Shown in pieces: positions 62,301 to 64,000 of a stretch of 64,000 nt of DNA (position 1 is the stretch's first letter; each line of letters begins with the position of its first letter). The notes beneath the pieces are model-generated. The model was not told the origin of the DNA, ran no database searches, and was given only the letters and a program-made list of their open reading frames with translations. The stretch is from Pseudomonas putida (GTDB lineage: Bacteria > Pseudomonadota > Gammaproteobacteria > Pseudomonadales > Pseudomonadaceae): positions 1-64,000 of the forward strand of contig NZ_JANHKS010000021.1 in the NCBI RefSeq assembly GCF_028682175.1, in the 5' to 3' direction. Made by a program: the position numbers and the translations under genes.

Positions 62301-64000
62301 TGCTGCAATTCGACGGCCTGAGCATCGAAGCGCAGCAGTGGGACATCAAGGGTGCGCAGTTCGACCTGGTGCTCGGCACCTTCGAGCATCAGGACGGGCG
62401 CATCAGCGGCTACCTTGATTACGCCACAGACCTGTTCGATGCCTCGACCGTCGAGCGCCTGTACGGCCAATTGCTGACGGTGTTGAACGCGGTTTGCGCG
62501 CAACCGCACACCGCCATCGGCGACCTGCCGTTGCTGGGCGAGGCGGACCTGGTGGCGCTGGATCGGTGGAACACGCCGCCGTTCTCGCCCTACGTCGAGC
62601 GCCCGATTCATGAGCTGATCGCCGACCATGCCCGCTCGCGTCCCGATGCCATCGCTCTGGTCCACGGCGAACAGCGCCTGACCTTCGCCGAGTTCGACCG
62701 CCGTGCCAATCAGCTTGCCCACGCCTTGCGCGCTCGCGGCATCGGCACCGAAGTTCGGGTGGCGATTGCCATGGAGCGCGGTGTGGACTTGTGGTTGTCG
62801 TTCATGGCAGTGCTGAAAGCCGGTGGCGCCTACATCCCGCTGGACCCGGATTACCCGACCGAGCGCCTGCGCTACATGCTCGAAGACGGCGGCGTGAAGC
62901 TGCTGATCTCCCACGATGCCGCGCTGGATCGCGTGCCCGTGGGTGATGTGCCGCTGCTCAATCTGGATCAGCTGGATGTCTCGGATGAGCCCGAAACCGC
63001 GCCAGAGGTGAAGATTCATCCTCAGCAACTGGCGTACCTGATCTACACCTCGGGTTCGACCGGCAAGCCGAAGGGCGCCGCCATCGCCCACGGCGACATC
63101 TCGATGCACATCCAGACCATCGGCGAGCGTTATCGCTTCACCGCCGAGGACCGGAAATTCCACTTCCTGTCGATCAGCTTCGACGGTGCCCACGAAGGCT
63201 GGATGATGCCGATGTGTTACGGCGCCCGCGTCGTACTGCGGGATCAGGAACTGTGGAGCGTCGAGCAGACTTACGACACGCTGATTCGCGAAGGCATCAC
63301 CGTGGCGTCGTTCCCGCCGAGCTACCTGCGCCAGTTGTCCGACTGGGCGGGTTTGCAGGGCAAGGGGCCGGGGGTGAAAACCTACTGCTTTGCCGGTGAA
63401 GCCTTCAGCCGCGAAATGCTGCATGACGTCATCCGCAACCTGCAGCCGCTGTGGATCATCAACGGCTACGGCCCGACTGAAACTGTGGTCACGCCGACCC
63501 TGTGGCTGGCGTCTGCGCAGACGGCGGATTTCACCACGGCCTATGCGCCAATCGGTGACCTGGTGGGGGACCGCCAGGGCTACGTGATGGACGCGGATCT
63601 GAACCCGCTGCCTCAAGGCATCGCTGGCGAACTGTACCTGGGTGGCGCCGTGGCGCGGGGTTATCTGGACCGTCCGGGCGCCACTGCCGAACGCTTCCTG
63701 CCGCATCCATTCCGGGCCGGCGAGCGCATCTATCGCAGTGGCGACCGTGTGCGCCTGAACAGCCAGGGCCTGCTGGAATACCTGGGCCGCATCGACCACC
63801 AGATCAAGATTCGCGGCTTCCGCATCGAGGCCGGTGAAATCGAGGCGGCACTCAAGGGTTACGAAGGCGTGCGTGAAGCGCTGGTCATCGTGCGTGACGG
63901 GGCGAACGGCAAACAGCTTCTTGGGTACGTCGGCGGCAATGATCTCAATGAAGAGCAGATCAAGCAGCAACTGAGCCTTACGCTGCCGGAATACATGGTG
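50300..64000 (+). CDS. NRPS 2 (partial): C-A(Ser)-T-E-C-A(OHOrn)-T-C-A(Ser)-T-C-A(OHOrn)...
   Basis: An uninterrupted frame of 4567 codons running off the window; its ATG overlaps the NRPS 1 stop and has GAGGAAA upstream. Approximate domains: C 54-500, A3 513-997, carrier GGDS 1041, epimerase 1093-1530 (HHLVVDGVSW), D-to-L C 1543-1983 (HHILLDGWS), A4 2000-2490, carrier GGHS 2534, C 2593-3033 (HHMISDGWS), A5 3052-3537, carrier GGHS 3582, C 3640-4080 (HHIISDGWS), A6 from 4097. A3 and A5 pockets read D-V-W-H-V-S-L-I-D (serine). A4 and A6 read D-G-E-S-C-A-G-V-T, of the type I recall for N5-acyl-hydroxyornithine. It adds D-Ser, OHOrn, L-Ser, OHOrn. Whether more modules and a thioesterase follow cannot be seen. 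Confidence 0.9.
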   Translation, partial: MSQPSMTSQSKLLALATRFLSLGAAQRRVFLGKLREQGLDASALPIPSGVAGERSPTSFSQQRLWFLEQLEPGNSTYYLPGALRLKGALNIAAVQSAFERVAQRHASLRTVFDTAEDGTPQQVVLVQQTLPFERLSAVSEDDLKALSDEFARRPFDLVQGPLWRVALVDRAADEHVLLVCLHHIIADGWSIQVLLLDFVQAYRAALEGEDQALPQLPLSYADVALWQRACLEAGEADRQLEYWKQQLGDEPPVLELPADRPRPARQSFRGARLPFSFDATLATRMRELARQRGVTLFTVMLAAYQVLLQRLSGQNDLRIGVPIAGRQRAETEGLIGFFVNTQILRGDVTADASFNRIIDNVRHASQGAQANQDLPFEQLVDALAPERSLSHNPLFQVLYNHQQRQDEALQLMPGLSATLMPLDSGSAQFDLALHTWENAAGELAGNWNYATDLFDHGTVERLHQRFVQLFAQLLEQPDAAIGDFELLDLQDRAQLALVNDTARSWVTDEFVVHRQFERLAQLHPDREALCFGEQAVTYAQLDQRANQLAHYLRAQGVGRESLVGVAALRSIEMVVALYAVVKAGAAYVPLDPEYPADRLRYMLEDAGVGLVLSHDAVIDDLPAMEGVQVLNLDRLDVSGQPVTSPVVEIHPEQLAYMIYTSGSTGKPKGAGNTHAALFNRLAWMQDAYQLDATDAVLQKTPFSFDVSVWEFFWPLMVGARLVMAQPGDHRDPALLAALIDQQQITTLHFVPSMLAAFMAQDDLSNCTSLKRIVCSGEALPADLARDTLQRLPNAGLFNLYGPTEAAIDVTHWTCRSEPGASVPIGRPIANLQVHILDSRLNPQPIGVPGELYIGGDGLARGYHLRPGLTAERFVASPFGKGQRLYRTGDLARWRADGAVEYLGRLDHQIKLRGLRVEIGEIESALLDHPAISEAVVVARQLSTGMQLVGYVVAQAFDEEQLRAQLKQRLPDYMVPAHLVTLDKFPLSANGKLDRKALPEPQVQQRAFEAPLAGVESTLAELWQDLLGVKQVGRQDNFFELGGDSILSLQIVSRAKKRGIGLSPRQMFERQTIAELTQVAQVVNHSEAAALSRIEFNRDIPLTPIQHWFFEQPMANRSHWNQSLLLTPSEALDPVALGQALQALVNHHDALRMSFVQQDNGHWQQRYRVEEDAARLLWQREVGARQLAEICDEAQASLRLSDGPLLRAVQFKLAEGGERLLLVVHHLVVDGVSWRLLLEDLHNAYVQAQAGLTIDLGEKGLPFQRWANRLLDFAYSDALLAEADYWRNLPAAPQLPCANPQGKAQQSGVQHQHLQLDAARTQALLNQAPAAYRTQINDLLLTAFTRALAQWSGQPRALIALEGHGREDLFDGIDPARTVGWFTSLYPVSLQADDSLDAALKHTKQTLRAVPNGGLGYGLLRHLRGEALPSLEGCVLFNYMGRVQDSSGLFSLSAEGSGAQRAADAPLACELSIDAQVRDGQFSLTCSYSGERHEAASIQRLLDAYSAALDEVIEHCRSHSAVTPSDFPALELTQAQLDALPVAARDIEQLYPLTPMQQGLLFHSELSDVQSADDARDLYINQVALDVDHLPLARFKSAWAAAVQRHPILRASFLRLSGSQQPVQLIRRDAQLEVRELDLRGRTEALGEVLAAERETPFNLQQAPLMRVLLVRQSETLWKLVWTFHHILLDGWSSAAVLGEVIQAAMSDAAPQPAGHYGDYVQWLNSRDAEHSARFWQTHLAGFEQPTLMATALTAPTSSNGEPLPTQVLVKTMHLDSELLGTAARRQRVTANTLIQAVWVLLLQRYTGQQRVAFGATVSGRSAQVPGIERMLGLFINTLPLVQAPQAQQTVGDWLNELQQHNLELREHEHTPLFEAQRYAGHAGRDLFDSLVVFENYPVDAVLRDKQAGGIELGAVELSDKTHYPLSLAVVAGERAHIHVNYHSNVFSAEQIERLCGHFQTLLDGICRFPEARIGDLSMLTQDDVKEMHGWNQPPFSPYVDRPIHELIADHARLRPDAFALVHGQQRLTFAEFDRRANQLAHALRARGIGTEVRVAIAMERGVDLWLSFMAVLKAGGAYIPLDPDYPTERLRYMLEDGGVKLLISHDAALDRVPVGDVPLLNLDQLDVSDEPETAPEVTIHPQQLAYLIYTSGSTGKPKGAAIAHGDISMHIQTIGERYRFTAEDRKFHFLSISFDGAHEGWMMPMCYGARVVLRDQELWSVEQTYETLIHEGITVASFPPSYLRQLSDWAGLQGKGPGVKTYCFAGEAFSREMLHDVIRNLQPLWIINGYGPTETVVTPTLWLASAETADFTTAYAPIGDLVGDRQGYVMDADLNPLPQGIAGELYLGGAVARGYLDRPGATAERFLPHPFRAGERIYRSGDRVRLNSQGLLEYLGRIDHQIKIRGFRIEAGEIEAALKGCEGVREALVIVRDGANGKQLLGYVGGNDLNEEQIKQQLKVTLPEYMVPAHIICMARLPQLPNGKLDRNALPAPQLASSDYQAPQSQIEQQLAALWQPLLGIDAVGRNDHFFELGGHSLLAMQLISRLRHEHELSVPLRLLFEAPRLADFALRIEQLEQPGKQLELIKRNASQAVQSFSQQRLWFLDQLQPGGHTYNLPGAVRLRGEVNEAALQSAFDGLTARHEVLRTRFMAGEGVPLQQIDAAGAVQIERLDISGEADAEAAFKALAQEFVKRPFDLSQSPVWRVALVRVAADEQRLLLCLHHMISDGWSVRVLLQEFSELYRAAVENRAPLLAPLPLQYADFAVWQREWLAAGEGERQLDYWREQLGDEHPVLELPSDRPRPAQQSYQGDRLLFDFDEAFSQRLRGFARQQGVTPFMAILSAYQVLLHRLSGQSDLRVGVPIAGRSRLEVEGLIGFFVSTQVLRAQVSAELTFREVLEQANAATLGAQAHQDLPFEQLVEALQPQRSLSHNPLFQVAYDHQQRDFEPLSGLPGLAADVLPLDDGSSQFDLALNTHEDADGGLGGSWNYATDLFDHGTVERLHQRFVQLFAQLLEQPDAAIGDFELLDLQDRAQLAVVNDTARGWATDDFVVHRQFERLAQLHPDREALLFGEQSLTYLELHQRANQLAHYLRAQGVGRESLVGVAALRSIEMVVALYAVVKAGAAYVPLDPEYPADRLRYMLEDAGVGLVLSHDAVIDDLPVVEGVQVLNLDRLDVSGQPVTSPVVEIHPEQLAYMIYTSGSTGKPKGAGNTHAALFNRLAWMQDAYQLDATDAVLQKTPFSFDVSVWEFFWPLMVGARLVMAKPGDHRDPALLTNLIDQHQITTLHFVPSMLAAFMAQDDLSDCTSLKRIVCSGEALPADLARETLQRLPNAGLFNLYGPTEAAIDVTHWTCRNEPGASVPIGRPIANLQVHILDSRLNPQPIGVPGELYIGGDGLARGYHLRPGLTAERFVASPFGKGQRLYRTGDLARWRADGAVEYLGRLDHQIKLRGLRVEIGEIESALLDHPAISEAVVVARQLATGMQLVGYVVAQAFDEEQLRTQLKQRLPDYMVPAHLVMLEKFPLSANGKLDRKALPEPQVQQRAFEAPLAGVESTLAELWQDLLGVKQVGRQDNFFELGGHSLLGIQLVAQIRRELKLELPLRALFDSAVLADLAHYLSTRAERAALPALLPRGELAFAPQSFAQQRLWFLAQLEPESAAYNLPCVLNLSGALDIDALQHSFDALAARHESLRTCFQPGEAGVPLQRILPLAGVNIARHDLRDSAAMEGDFADLAHGFMNQPFDLDAPQAPWRVALVRVGQDQWRLLLCMHHIISDGWSVQLMLEDFARLYRSFADGQQSLLPALSVQYADYASWQREVLSGPERERQLSWWHEALGNEHPVLELPADRSRPAERDGKGGRHAFVLPQDLADRLRHTARAQDATLFMLFLASFDTLLYRLSGQRDLRIGVPVAGRAEVQTQGLIGFFVNTLVLRAQVSGDLPFARLLAQVKDNLLGAHAHQDLPFEQLVEALQPARSLSVNPLFQVSYNHQQQPDMSLLQFDGLSIEAQQWDIKGAQFDLVLGTFEHQDGRISGYLDYATDLFDASTVERLYGQLLTVLNAVCAQPHTAIGDLPLLGEADLVALDRWNTPPFSPYVERPIHELIADHARSRPDAIALVHGEQRLTFAEFDRRANQLAHALRARGIGTEVRVAIAMERGVDLWLSFMAVLKAGGAYIPLDPDYPTERLRYMLEDGGVKLLISHDAALDRVPVGDVPLLNLDQLDVSDEPETAPEVKIHPQQLAYLIYTSGSTGKPKGAAIAHGDISMHIQTIGERYRFTAEDRKFHFLSISFDGAHEGWMMPMCYGARVVLRDQELWSVEQTYDTLIREGITVASFPPSYLRQLSDWAGLQGKGPGVKTYCFAGEAFSREMLHDVIRNLQPLWIINGYGPTETVVTPTLWLASAQTADFTTAYAPIGDLVGDRQGYVMDADLNPLPQGIAGELYLGGAVARGYLDRPGATAERFLPHPFRAGERIYRSGDRVRLNSQGLLEYLGRIDHQIKIRGFRIEAGEIEAALKGYEGVREALVIVRDGANGKQLLGYVGGNDLNEEQIKQQLSLTLPEYMV
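52170..52398 (+). repeat. Internal duplicated tract of the Ser A domains, copy 1
   Basis: 229 bases identical to 59793-60021 (offset 7623). The longer flanking regions (whole A-T segments, about 51.8-53.4 and 59.4-61.0 kb) are also nearly identical, with scattered third-position changes. Confidence 0.9.
59793..60021 (+). repeat. Internal duplicated tract of the Ser A domains, copy 2
   Basis: Partner of 52170-52398. The OHOrn A domains (about 56.3-57.7 and 62.6-64.0 kb) form a second such pair, with the same C-terminal blocks in near-identical sequence. Confidence 0.9.

Noticed and set aside
1..64000. tRNA genes, rRNA genes and CRISPR arrays
   Set aside because: No cloverleaf-like sequence, rRNA segment or regularly spaced direct repeats were seen; the repeats present are REP/REPIN palindromes and NRPS internal duplications.

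Overview
The window is chromosomal DNA of a Pseudomonas, most likely of the P. fluorescens group. It is GC-rich, carries many REP/REPIN palindromes, and its gene order (hemN-anr-apt; copSR-cupredoxin-queF-DUF4404-HAD-mlaA-PilZ-rssBC-tal-dusA) is that of core Pseudomonas blocks. The first 16 bases are Illumina adapter sequence, so base 1 is an untrimmed contig end.

Layout. 1-3.05 kb: apt, anr and hemN, with an Anr box in front of hemN. 3.05-5.8 kb: copper-type two-component system CopRS, divergent from a periplasmic cupredoxin, with a perfect inverted repeat between them. 5.8-13.9 kb: core genes queF, DUF4404, a HAD-like protein that has lost its nucleophile, mlaA, PilZ, rssB-rssC, tal, an Rsm-type regulatory RNA with a GacA-type upstream site, and dusA. 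13.9-15.2 kb: a ParE/RHH toxin-antitoxin pair and a secreted HELKH protein. 15.3-23.1 kb: D-xylose operon xylA-xylF-xylG-xylH, divergent xylR and a sugar dehydrogenase; no xylulokinase is present. 23.2-27.6 kb: a DacC-type D,D-carboxypeptidase, an OmpR/histidine kinase pair and a ModA-like periplasmic protein that share a 15-base promoter motif. 27.6-29.8 kb: REPs and an OPT transporter.

29.8-36.2 kb is an accessory island: a frameshifted IS66 tnpB relic, the tail of a short-chain dehydrogenase, an AT-rich two-gene unit (NdpA/YejK-like protein plus a membrane protein of unknown function), and a type VI secretion module (PAAR-phospholipase effector, lipoprotein immunity protein, small PAAR-like protein).

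36.6 kb to the end is an iron-regulated siderophore locus: a PvdS-like sigma factor with a Fur box, a PvdE-like exporter, an ornithine N5-hydroxylase preceded by a PvdS-type promoter and a Fur box, and two huge NRPS genes. The assembly line reads FAAL-T / C-A(Asp)-T-E / C-A(Dab)-T // C-A(Ser)-T-E / C-A(OH-Orn)-T / C-A(Ser)-T / C-A(OH-Orn)... This predicts acyl-D-Asp(or beta-OH-Asp)-Dab-D-Ser-OHOrn-Ser-OHOrn, the headgroup order of the marine marinobactins rather than a pyoverdine. The last gene runs off the window; acyltransferase, Asp hydroxylase, thioesterase and receptor genes would have to lie beyond it.
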